Source: Deltaproteobacteria bacterium (lineage in GTDB: Bacteria; Desulfobacterota; DSM-4660; Desulfatiglandales; Desulfatiglandaceae). Taken from it: a stretch of DNA of 38,936 bases. The translations under genes were made by a program, and so were the position numbers. The notes beneath the pieces were generated by a model that ran no database searches, was not told the DNA's origin, and worked only from the letters and a program-made list of their open reading frames with translations. Below are positions 32,004 to 38,936 of the stretch, one piece after another. The stretch is from positions 1 to 38,936 of the forward strand of contig JAJDOH010000035.1 of NCBI GenBank assembly GCA_022340265.1, read 5' to 3'. Position 1 is the stretch's first letter. Each line of letters opens with the position of its first letter.

Positions 32004-33323
32004 TTATCGTGGAAACTTTAACGTTGTATCGCCGGCCACGCGCCAGGCGGATACGCCGATGACCTGGGCGACAGCCTTGACACCGTTCCAGTCGATATTG
32101 TCAACGTGTTCGTTATCGCTGTGATAATTTGGATCATCCGCTTTCCAGATGCACATGGCCGGCACGCCGTGCTCGTTAAGGTGCCCCTCCTCAGGGGTTC
32201 CCCATCCGCCCCAAAGATGTCCCAAATGAACGCCGATCTCTTTTCCGATCTGCTCAACGAAGTCATTCAATTCCTTGTTGTGTTTTACTTCATGATCCGG
32301 CTGATCGGGGTAGGTACCACCGTCCACAATTCGTGGCGGTCCCCCTACACCCACCATGTCGATATTAAAGCCTGCCACGGCCTCAAGAAGCTTGCCCTCT
32401 CTTTCCCGGTTGGCAATGTACTGTACCATGCCGTCGGAGATGCCTTCTTCCGAACCGGTCGAAATGAACTCAATGGTTCGAGCCGGCCTGGGAAGCCTGG
32501 ACATGATCTCCGCCAGTACCATGACAACCACTGTTCCCGTCCCGTTGTCGTTGGCCCCGCTGCAGGCCCCGTCGTCGCGGTGGGCATGTATGAGCACGCG
32601 TTCGTCCGGTTTGTCGACTCCTGGTATGAAGGCCCTGACATTGCATCCATCGCGGGGTTCGGTCACGCAATCAACCGTAATATGTGCCTTTACGCCGCCC
32701 TTACCCACAGCGTACAACAGCGCCATGGCATCTGTGCTGCCGATGGTGATGCAGGGGACACTCTCATCTCGAGATGGATATTCGGCTTCCCATCCCCGGC
32801 TGTGATCCCACCGCCCATAGGAATGGGAAGGGGTAAATGCCACCGGACTGCCGTTACAGACCACGAAGGCAAGGGCGCCGTGCCTTTTTGCTCTGGTGGA
32901 AAAACTTCCCAGCCAGAAGAGGGGATCCGCAGAACTGGCCCTAGCCATTGCGATTTTTCCTTCCACATGGGCGGCAGCGAATTCTTCCTCCGTCCCCTGT
33001 CCCACGAATACAAGTTCACCGTTTATGCCTTCTTTGGGCGTTGGATGTGAGTAATAGGCGGCCCGTGCAGGGAAAGAGGTGTTGAAAGGGGCTCCCGCTT
33101 TGAAGGTTGTGCCGCCATATTCCCATGACAGGGTATTGAAACGATCCAGTTCCGTTTTAAGTCCCAAAAAAGAAAAATGTTTTTCAACCCACTCGATGGC
33201 CTTTCGGTCTCCCGCTGTCCCGGACATTCGGGTGCCGATATCCTCTGAGAGGTAGCGGTCCATTTCAAGCATCTTCCAGGGATCTACTGAATCCAGTATG
33301 ATTTTTTCTTCTTGTGTGCCCAT
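32004..33323 (-). CDS. M28-family zinc peptidase/amidohydrolase with PA-type insert
   Basis: A 439-residue metallopeptidase. Two-zinc M28 ligands are visible: H248 and D250 (HAHRDD), D259 (SGANDNGTGT), E292/E293 (GSEEG; base and ligand), D322 (NIDMVG) and H401 (YHSDNEH). Residues about 90-220 before the catalytic part look like a protease-associated insert. M28 enzymes are aminopeptidases, carboxypeptidases or N-acyl-amino-acid hydrolases. No signal peptide is seen, so a cytoplasmic role on imported peptides or acylated amino acids is likely. The ATG at 33323 has GGGAG at 6 nt; an ATG at 33356, right after the previous stop, has no binding site. Confidence 0.85.
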   Translation of the reverse strand: MGTQEEKIILDSVDPWKMLEMDRYLSEDIGTRMSGTAGDRKAIEWVEKHFSFLGLKTELDRFNTLSWEYGGTTFKAGAPFNTSFPARAAYYSHPTPKEGINGELVFVGQGTEEEFAAAHVEGKIAMARASSADPLFWLGSFSTRAKRHGALAFVVCNGSPVAFTPSHSYGRWDHSRGWEAEYPSRDESVPCITIGSTDAMALLYAVGKGGVKAHITVDCVTEPRDGCNVRAFIPGVDKPDERVLIHAHRDDGACSGANDNGTGTVVVMVLAEIMSRLPRPARTIEFISTGSEEGISDGMVQYIANREREGKLLEAVAGFNIDMVGVGGPPRIVDGGTYPDQPDHEVKHNKELNDFVEQIGKEIGVHLGHLWGGWGTPEEGHLNEHGVPAMCIWKADDPNYHSDNEHVDNIDWNGVKAVAQVIGVSAWRVAGDTTLKFPR

Positions 33324-33356
33324 AGACATCTCCCGATTTTCGCTGAAGATTTCCAT

Positions 33357-33839
33357 TCAGCCGGCTGGGTGCAGCTTTTTGACAATTTCGGCAACCTTTG
33401 AGCCGAATTCCATGCATACCTGCTTGCGTTCATCATCGGGGGCCCCGATGGACAAAGGACCATAATGTCCGCCGGTAACAAATCCCGGAACGATCATCCC
33501 ATGAACCAAAAACGCTCTTAAGATATCAAGTATGGCCGTTTCGCCACCCCCTCCGATGCCACCCGCTGACGCGAATGCAGCGCCCACTTTTCCTTCCAGG
33601 TTTTTGTAATGCTTTATGCTGTCATCGATAAGCCTTTTTATTTCCGCGGTGGTTGCCGCAAAATAGGTGGGAGATCCGATGATAATCCCTTCAGGTCCCA
33701 GAAAATCGTCCACATTTGTTTCCTGGACCTTCTTTAAAATAACTTCGACACCCGCATTTTTAACCCCTGTGGCCACGGCTTCCGCCATGGCGGCGGTATT
33801 CCCGCTTTTTGAATGGCAAACAATCAGGATTTTAGGCAT
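33357..33839 (-). CDS. Flavodoxin/WrbA-like FMN protein
   Basis: A 160-residue flavodoxin-fold protein. The FMN phosphate loop is HSKSGNTAAMAEA (residues 8-20), and IIGSPTYFAATTAEIKRLID and FASAGGIGGGGETAILDIL fit the WrbA/NAD(P)H:quinone oxidoreductase-like subgroup. It probably carries electrons or reduces a small molecule in the cytoplasm. The ATG at 33839 has AAGGAGG with a 7-nt gap; the ATG at 33845 is too close to that site. It is followed directly by the M28 peptidase gene and preceded by a cysteine-rich gene 12 nt upstream, so translation is probably coupled. Confidence 0.85.
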   Translation of the reverse strand: MPKILIVCHSKSGNTAAMAEAVATGVKNAGVEVILKKVQETNVDDFLGPEGIIIGSPTYFAATTAEIKRLIDDSIKHYKNLEGKVGAAFASAGGIGGGGETAILDILRAFLVHGMIVPGFVTGGHYGPLSIGAPDDERKQVCMEFGSKVAEIVKKLHPAG

Positions 33840-33851
33840 TTTCATTCCTCC

Positions 33852-34685
33852 TTATCTTTTGGTGAATCTGACCCTGCAGACGCCGTCGCCGCAGCAGATG
33901 AATTTGTCCATGGTAAAAGCGAAACGGTCAAATACCCCAAGCGCTTTCAGCACGGATTCATAATAGTTGGTCGATACGGCGGCTTCACACTTGAGCGTCA
34001 TGGATCTGGCCGTCTCTTCCCCTAGCATTTCCCGCATATTGTCCCAGTAGGGGCAGGCAAGAATTTCCGCTTCATGCGTGTTATCATCATGGACGGTTAC
34101 CCGGTAGGGGCATGCGATGGTTTCCCAGTAGATCTGGGATAGTTCTCCCAGTTTATCCATATTCACGTCATCGGGGCCTGAAATGCCCAGCGCCTTTTTG
34201 ACTTCGTCCAGCTCTGCAAGGGCAAATTTCTCCCAGAGTCCCATGTAAATGGGATATCCGTCCTTGGTTCCCAGATGATGTTCAAGCCGCATGTAAATGT
34301 TGAAATCAACTAGGGCAAAAAGCTTGACCCAGTTGAGCATAGATTCGTTCACATCCTTCCCCGAACCCTTGATGGCAGGATGATCCGGATCTGACAAAAT
34401 ACGGGAAAGGGTTTCTTTGATTTTATTCAAATCGATAGCGCCATTAAAATCCAGCTTCTCTTTGATGGCATCCGGTGCCTTTTCAGCAACGCGGGTCCAG
34501 ATATCCGTCAGGAGTTTCTCCTTTTTGCTTTCGTCAACCTCCGCCAGACCGTCAAGCAGGTTTGCGTAATGGAACGCAAGTCCCTGGGACCATATCTTCA
34601 CATCCTCTTCCGCCTTGTGTCCGGTCTCCGCCAGGCAACCCAGAAGACTGAGCGACCCTTGGGATCTCTGTGATACTGCTTCCAT
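33852..34685 (-). CDS. Cysteine-rich protein of unknown function (paralogue of the protein at 31331-31951)
   Basis: A 277-residue soluble protein that I do not recognise. The first ~120 residues are helical and lack similarity to the neighbour. The rest (about 120-277) carries C192, C211-PY, C233, C264/C265 and C270, with LGVFDRFAF before the last group. This matches the order in the protein at 31331-31951. AAGGAG precedes the ATG at 34685. It sits between the NTF2-like gene and the flavodoxin gene, both in the same direction, so it belongs to the same pathway. Cofactor binding by the cysteines is an inference. Confidence 0.72.
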   Translation of the reverse strand: MEAVSQRSQGSLSLLGCLAETGHKAEEDVKIWSQGLAFHYANLLDGLAEVDESKKEKLLTDIWTRVAEKAPDAIKEKLDFNGAIDLNKIKETLSRILSDPDHPAIKGSGKDVNESMLNWVKLFALVDFNIYMRLEHHLGTKDGYPIYMGLWEKFALAELDEVKKALGISGPDDVNMDKLGELSQIYWETIACPYRVTVHDDNTHEAEILACPYWDNMREMLGEETARSMTLKCEAAVSTNYYESVLKALGVFDRFAFTMDKFICCGDGVCRVRFTKR

Positions 34686-34731
34686 GCTTTTCTCCTTCCC
34701 CGTTTCTGAACAGTTGATTGATTTCTGTAAA

Positions 34732-35148
34732 TTAAAGCGCCAACTGACCCTGCTGAACCAGCAGGGTGGCCAGATCGTAGTATTCTGTGATTTTGGCGAT
34801 CTTGCCGTCTTTTAAAGTGAGGAAATAGGCGATTCGCAGGTCAACCTTTTTCCCTGTGGGATCTAAACCTCTGAAAACACCTGTGTTGGTTGCCGTCCAT
34901 CTGACCTGACAGATGACCACATCTCCATCCATGTATGCTTCGAGTATTTCTGAGTGACAGTCGGGGTAACCTTCGAATACACCGGAATAAGCTTCCTTAA
35001 ATGCTTCCACGCCCACAAAAGGTTCCGATTCCGCCACTTCATCGGCAACCACGTCGTCGGCACAGTAGTGTGCCATTTTTTCCGCATTGTGTTCGTTCAT
35101 GGCAGCCAGAAACCCGTCTCTGATATCCAATAATGCTTGACGATCCAT
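34732..35148 (-). CDS. SnoaL/NTF2-like protein
   Basis: A 138-residue protein with the NTF2-like cone fold pattern: an N-terminal helix (RDGFLAAMNEHNAEKMAHYCADDVV), FVGVEAFKEAYSGVFEGYPD, then DVVICQVRWTATNTGVFRG and DLRIAYFLTLKDGKIAKITEYYD. SnoaL-like proteins act as small cyclases, isomerases or hydrolases, or only bind ligands. No catalytic residue can be assigned here. The ATG at 35148 has AGGAGG with an 8-nt gap; an ATG at 35175 has none. The gene follows the deacylase gene by 56 nt. Confidence 0.83.
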   Translation of the reverse strand: MDRQALLDIRDGFLAAMNEHNAEKMAHYCADDVVADEVAESEPFVGVEAFKEAYSGVFEGYPDCHSEILEAYMDGDVVICQVRWTATNTGVFRGLDPTGKKVDLRIAYFLTLKDGKIAKITEYYDLATLLVQQGQLAL

Positions 35149-35204
35149 TTCCATCTCCTCCTGGTAGTCCTCCATGGTTTAAACAGACTCGGAAATTCGA
35201 CCCG

Positions 35205-36848
35205 TTACTCTCTTCTCAGCACCTTTCCGGCTCTTAACGCCTTATTTATGATGCCTTTTTCGATGGCCAGTTGCCCGTTGATGATGACATATTCAATGCC
35301 ACTTGGAGCCTTGTCTGAATCGGTGTAAGTGGCATTATCTCTTATCTCTTTTTCGTTAAAAATGGTGACATCGGCCTGCATCCCTTCTTTGATCAATCCC
35401 CTGTTTTGAATGCCGAATCTCTGGGCGGTGAGTGAAGTCATCTTTCTGACGGCCTCTTCCAGAGGCAGCAGTTTTTGTTCTCGAACATATTGCCCCAGGA
35501 CCCTTGGAAAGGCGCCGAAAGCCGCAGGGTGAGGGACACCACTCCCAGTCAAAATAGCATCGGTATTGATGGCGCCGTTGGGATGCGCGAGGAATTTTTT
35601 CAGCCCGTCTTCATTTTCGAGGTCCCCACTGACCCCAAAATAAAGTGCCATGGCGTTACCGTTTTCTTCCAGGAGAATATCGACGGCTGCATCAAAGGGT
35701 TCCATTTGTTTGAGCCTGCCGATTTCTTCCATGCTTTTTCCCACATATCGGGCGTTTTTATTGCCGGGCACCCAGATCAGCCAGATGTTTTTCCATCCGG
35801 TTGCCCTGACCAGATTGTGGGGCCATCTTCCCGGCAGCCATGTGGGCCACTGGGAGGCCATGTTCTCAACGTCATGCCGGATTCTTTTCTTCTCTTTGGG
35901 GTCCTTCAAGCGATTCATGAACTGCGTCATGCCGCCTTCAAAGGCGTAAGGAGGAAAACAGGCTAGAAGGGTTGTATTGGCTGCCACATAAGGAATGACG
36001 TCGAAAAGAACATCCACTCCCTCCCTGCGGGCGGATTCATGGAGCGCAATCTGTTCTTCGATGTGGTTCCAGTGTTTGTGCCCGAAAGCTTCGATGTGCG
36101 AGTGTTCTACCGGTATGCCGTTGATTCTGCCGATTTCGATAATCTCTCTGGTGGCTTCAATGCCTGTTTCGCTGGAGCCTCGAACATGACAGGTGAAAAG
36201 GCCGCGATAGGGGATCAATGGTTCGCATACCTGCACCAGCTCGGATGTGGAAGCAAACATTCCCGGCGCATAGATCAGTCCGGCGGACAGGCCGAATGCA
36301 CCGTCTTGCATTGACTGCGCGACCAGGTCCTGCATCTCTCTTATTTGATGGTCATTGGGCGGAACCGCATCAAAGCCCATCACCGCGATTCTTACGGCAC
36401 CATGGGAGACAAGCGGAACGACGTTGTAGGCAACCCCTGAAGATTCGATATTTTCCAGATAGCCTTTCATGGAGGTCCAGTTCCATCCAATGTCACCTGC
36501 CAGAAGGAACCCCGTATAGTTCTTGAGAAGTTCCAGGTTTTCCGGATTGATGGGAGCAGGAGACAGGCCGCAGTTCCCCACCACCAGGGTTGTGATGCCC
36601 TGGGCCATATAGCTGCCGAGGATCTCCATGTGGTTTTTCAGGGGAAGGATGAAATCGGCATGACTGTGAGAATCAATAAACCCGGGACTTACGATCAGGT
36701 CTTGGGTTTCTATGACAGTGGCGGCCTGCTCTACGGGGATGTTACCGATCTTTATGATCTTATCATCTTTGATGCCGACATCGGCAATGTACCAGGGGTT
36801 CCCGGTTCCGTCCACAATCTTGCCGTTTTTCAAAACCGTTTCAAACAT
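35205..36848 (-). CDS. N-acyl-D-amino-acid deacylase (D-aminoacylase, amidohydrolase superfamily)
   Basis: A 547-residue amidohydrolase-fold enzyme. Metal site residues are H61 and H63 (DSHSHAD) and the D-aminoacylase-specific C93 (GNCGLSPAP). Further ligands lie in TCHVRGS (His ~220) and EHSHIEAFG (His ~250), with the catalytic Asp in NTDAILTGSGVPHPAAFG (~437). Such enzymes split N-acyl-D-amino acids into a D-amino acid and a carboxylate. Length and motif order are normal. GGAG lies upstream of the ATG at 36848. It comes right after the LivF gene, so its substrate is probably brought in by that importer. Confidence 0.87.
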   Translation of the reverse strand: MFETVLKNGKIVDGTGNPWYIADVGIKDDKIIKIGNIPVEQAATVIETQDLIVSPGFIDSHSHADFILPLKNHMEILGSYMAQGITTLVVGNCGLSPAPINPENLELLKNYTGFLLAGDIGWNWTSMKGYLENIESSGVAYNVVPLVSHGAVRIAVMGFDAVPPNDHQIREMQDLVAQSMQDGAFGLSAGLIYAPGMFASTSELVQVCEPLIPYRGLFTCHVRGSSETGIEATREIIEIGRINGIPVEHSHIEAFGHKHWNHIEEQIALHESARREGVDVLFDVIPYVAANTTLLACFPPYAFEGGMTQFMNRLKDPKEKKRIRHDVENMASQWPTWLPGRWPHNLVRATGWKNIWLIWVPGNKNARYVGKSMEEIGRLKQMEPFDAAVDILLEENGNAMALYFGVSGDLENEDGLKKFLAHPNGAINTDAILTGSGVPHPAAFGAFPRVLGQYVREQKLLPLEEAVRKMTSLTAQRFGIQNRGLIKEGMQADVTIFNEKEIRDNATYTDSDKAPSGIEYVIINGQLAIEKGIINKALRAGKVLRRE

Positions 36849-36908
36849 TGAATTTCTCCTGTTTGTATTTTTGTCAAACTTTCTTTGCGGACGACCTTTC
36901 GCGAGAGG

Positions 36909-37613
36909 CTATTCCGTTGCGCACAGATATTTGATCTTTATCTCTTCGTTTTTTTTCAGCTCAGCGGGAGAGGATTCATAAACGATCTGCCCTTTGCTGA
37001 TGATCAATACATGATCCGAAACGCCCAATCCCATGGGAAGATTCTGTTCCACCAGAAGAATAGAGAGGCCCTTTTTTTTGAGGCGAACGATGATGAAACC
37101 GATATCCCGTACGACCAGAGGGGCAAGACCCTCTGACGGTTCATCCATGAGAAGCAGCTCCGGGTTGGTCATCAAAGCCCTGCCGACGGCCAGCATCTGC
37201 TGCTCTCCGCCACTGAGCAGGTTCCCTTTCAGTTTGGCGCGTTTTTCCAGAATGGGAAACTGCCTGTAAACCCTCTCAAGGGACCATTCACCATTCGTGC
37301 TGCCCCGGCGTGCCGCCATGGTCAGGTTTTCCCTGACACTCAATGAAGGGAAGATATTCCTGCCCTGCGGTACCAGGCCCATCCCCAGCTTTGCGATATG
37401 GTAGGGTTTTAGGTTTGTGATATCCTGATCTTTGAATCGAATATTGCCCTCTCGCGGTGGGGTAAATCCTATAATAGACCGGATGGTTGTGGTTTTTCCC
37501 ATGCCGTTTCGGCCCAGTAGGGCGACAACGGATCCCTGTCCAACGGTCATGGAAATACCGTGAAGGACGTGGCTTTCGCCGTAATAGGTATGAATATCAG
37601 TCAATTTCAGCAT
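36909..37613 (-). CDS. livF: Branched-chain amino acid ABC transporter ATP-binding protein LivF
   Basis: A 234-residue ABC ATPase. Walker A is GRNGMGKTT, the Q-loop is in GLVPQGRNIFPSLSV, the signature is LSGGEQQML, Walker B is LLLMDEPSEGLAP, and the H-loop position has LLVEQN as in LivF proteins. It energises import with LivG and the permeases LivH/LivM at the inner membrane. Its ATG overlaps the end of livG by 17 nt. The downstream deacylase gene starts 60 nt later, which links transport and catabolism. Confidence 0.93.
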   Translation of the reverse strand: MLKLTDIHTYYGESHVLHGISMTVGQGSVVALLGRNGMGKTTTIRSIIGFTPPREGNIRFKDQDITNLKPYHIAKLGMGLVPQGRNIFPSLSVRENLTMAARRGSTNGEWSLERVYRQFPILEKRAKLKGNLLSGGEQQMLAVGRALMTNPELLLMDEPSEGLAPLVVRDIGFIIVRLKKKGLSILLVEQNLPMGLGVSDHVLIISKGQIVYESSPAELKKNEEIKIKYLCATE

Positions 37614-38364
37614 AATCGGCAGCGTCTTCCACTCCCATGTAGATCTCTTTCACCTTCTGGTCGTTCTGAATTTGACTGGGGTTTCCGTCAGCGATGAGTT
37701 CCCCGTAATGAAGAACCAGAATGCGTTCGGCCACTTCAAACACCATGTCCATGTCATGGTCCACGACGAGAACCGTGATTCCGGAACTGAGATTTTTGAT
37801 GATCCCGGTGATATCCGCGCTTTCTTCCTTGGTGAGGCCTGCACTGGGTTCGTCCAGCAGCAACAGTTTGGGGTCCATGGAAAGTCCCAGTCCGATTTCC
37901 AGTCTCCTTTGCTCGCCATAGGAGAGGTTTTTAACCGGGTCCTCCCTTTTTTCCCAAAGATCGAGATCGGTGAGCGTATTTGCGGCTTTTTGAAGCACCT
38001 TTTTAAATGCCATGACAGGCCGGAACATTTTAAAGCGGTGCGGTTTGGTGCCGTTTATGCTCAAAAGGGTGTTCTGAAGCACCGTGAGCTCCTGTAAAAG
38101 ACTGATTACCTGAAACGCCCTGGCCTGACCGAGGTGTGCCCGGCGATGGGGTGGCAAAGAGGTCACATCCCGTCCGAAAAAGTGAATGCGGCCGGCTGTG
38201 GGCCCCAGTTGACCGTTGATGAGATTGAATAACGTGGTTTTGCCTGCCCCGTTGGGTCCGATAATGGCAAGCCGTTCACCGACGGATACAGCAAAAGAAA
38301 CTCTGTTAACCGCATCCACACCGCCGAACTGTTTGGTCAGGCTTTCAATTCTCAATGCTTCCAT
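37597..38364 (-). CDS. livG: Branched-chain amino acid ABC transporter ATP-binding protein LivG
   Basis: A 255-residue ABC ATPase. Walker A is GPNGAGKTTLFNLI, the signature is LSYGEQRRLEI, Walker B is LLLLDEPSAGLT, and the H-loop is VDHDMDMVF. The LivG-type RAFQ (QARAFQVISL) is also present. The ATG at 38364 fits the family start and overlaps livM by 20 nt; a TTG at 38424 would add 20 unrelated residues. It partners LivF as the second ATPase of the importer. Confidence 0.93.
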   Translation of the reverse strand: MEALRIESLTKQFGGVDAVNRVSFAVSVGERLAIIGPNGAGKTTLFNLINGQLGPTAGRIHFFGRDVTSLPPHRRAHLGQARAFQVISLLQELTVLQNTLLSINGTKPHRFKMFRPVMAFKKVLQKAANTLTDLDLWEKREDPVKNLSYGEQRRLEIGLGLSMDPKLLLLDEPSAGLTKEESADITGIIKNLSSGITVLVVDHDMDMVFEVAERILVLHYGELIADGNPSQIQNDQKVKEIYMGVEDAADYAEID

Positions 38365-38936
38365 AGCGCGGTCCCCATCGGGCCCAGATCCTCCAGAGAT
38401 AAACGCCGATGCCGTCTCTTGCAAACATGATGGTTAAAACGAAAAGGGCTCCCAGCACCAGCGGCCATCGCTGCGGGGAAAGGATGCTGGCAAAATTCTC
38501 GACGAATATGAACACGGCAGCACCGACTACCGGGCCTAGGAAAGTGCCCAGCCCCCCCATAATGGCCATGACCATGGGGAGAAAGGATGTGGCAATACCC
38601 AAATGGTTGGGAGATACAAAAAAATTGTAATAGGCAAACAGTACCCCCGCAAGGCCGGCAAATGCCCCTGAAACCACAAAGGCCGCATATTTCAAATACC
38701 ACGTGTTATACCCCACTGCGTCCATTCGCGCTTCTCCTTCGCGAACACCCACAAGCGCGAGCCCGAATGGGGACATTACCAATCGATACAGCAGGATGCT
38801 GCTCAGGATAAAAAAGACCAGAACCGTGTAATAAAACGAAATGGTATCCAGACTGAAACCGGGTATGCCCAGATCGGGAAGATTGATGCCGGTGATCCCC
38901 TGCATCCCTTTTGAATTGAGCCATTTCACATTCCAG
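38345..38936 (-). CDS. livM: Branched-chain amino acid ABC transporter permease LivM, C-terminal part (partial)
   Basis: The gene enters from the right edge; 196 codons are visible without a start. It shows the LivM pattern TGGS/GITGI near the first residues (here QGITGINLPDLGIPG), several hydrophobic spans, and LVGVREGEARMDAVGYNTWYLK. That segment is the cytoplasmic EAA-like loop that contacts the ATPases. FLGPVVGAAVFIFVEN follows. A GTG at 38929 is unlikely to be the true start because the reading frame and the family similarity continue to the edge. Confidence 0.9.
   Translation of the reverse strand, partial: WNVKWLNSKGMQGITGINLPDLGIPGFSLDTISFYYTVLVFFILSSILLYRLVMSPFGLALVGVREGEARMDAVGYNTWYLKYAAFVVSGAFAGLAGVLFAYYNFFVSPNHLGIATSFLPMVMAIMGGLGTFLGPVVGAAVFIFVENFASILSPQRWPLVLGALFVLTIMFARDGIGVYLWRIWARWGPRYGSIEN

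Noticed and set aside
38365..38424. TTG start adding 20 residues to LivG
   Set aside because: The ATG at 38364 matches the usual LivG start; the extension lies inside livM and has no similarity.
1..38936. CRISPR arrays, tRNA or rRNA genes, insertion sequences, prophage or toxin-antitoxin genes
   Set aside because: I looked for repeated spacers, clover-leaf ends, transposase motifs and terminal inverted repeats and found none that hold up.

Overview
The window looks like chromosomal DNA of a strictly anaerobic, Gram-negative bacterium, most likely a Desulfobacterota (sulfate-reducer-like) lineage. This is inferred from gene content, not from a marker gene. The pointers are AdoCbl riboswitches with corrinoid salvage, a 4-hydroxybenzoyl-CoA-reductase-type molybdenum enzyme whose FAD subunit carries the extra four-cysteine loop, sigma-54/NtrC signalling with several multidomain histidine kinases, and outer-membrane functions (TonB receptor, LpxL-type acyltransferase). 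I saw no rRNA, tRNA, CRISPR array, insertion sequence or phage gene.

Region 1 (1-3,175, minus strand) is a vitamin B12 block. It holds the start of a TonB-dependent receptor and an exported BtuF-CbiZ fusion. Each is preceded by its own promoter, cobalamin riboswitch and intrinsic terminator, and the two terminators are clearly related in sequence. Region 2 (3,176-7,012) holds an acyl-CoA synthetase with an inverted repeat and a tiny leader ORF upstream, a Ycf48-like lipoprotein, and a short-chain dehydrogenase that has lost its catalytic middle by an in-frame deletion.

Region 3 (7,088-12,941, minus) is a probable five-gene operon: LpxL-type acyltransferase, GAF histidine kinase, enolase-superfamily enzyme, three-cysteine PP-loop protein and nitrilase-family amidase. 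Diverging from it is an NtrC-type activator (13,205). That gene is followed by a perfect 46-bp palindrome and a canonical -24/-12 promoter in front of a receiver-PAS kinase (14,861). A large membrane hybrid kinase follows (16,820). Region 4 (19,466-24,382) has a HEAT-repeat membrane protein, an SLC13-type transporter with four RCK_C-like domains, and an endonuclease/exonuclease/phosphatase-family enzyme.

Region 5 (24,446-38,936, all minus) reads as a catabolic island in two transcription units. The upstream unit encodes a branched-chain-amino-acid-type ABC importer (LivM, LivG, LivF), an N-acyl-D-amino-acid deacylase, an NTF2-like protein, a cysteine-rich protein, a flavodoxin, an M28 peptidase and a second cysteine-rich protein that looks paralogous to the first. 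After a terminator and a new promoter, the second unit encodes HcrB/HcrC/HcrA-like subunits, a saccharopine-dehydrogenase-like enzyme and a class III aminotransferase. Together they suggest uptake, deacylation/hydrolysis, redox conversion and transamination of an amino-acid-like or N-acylated compound; the substrate cannot be read from sequence. The HcrA-like subunit has Met where this family has its catalytic Glu. That change and the cysteine-rich pair are the most unusual points of the island.
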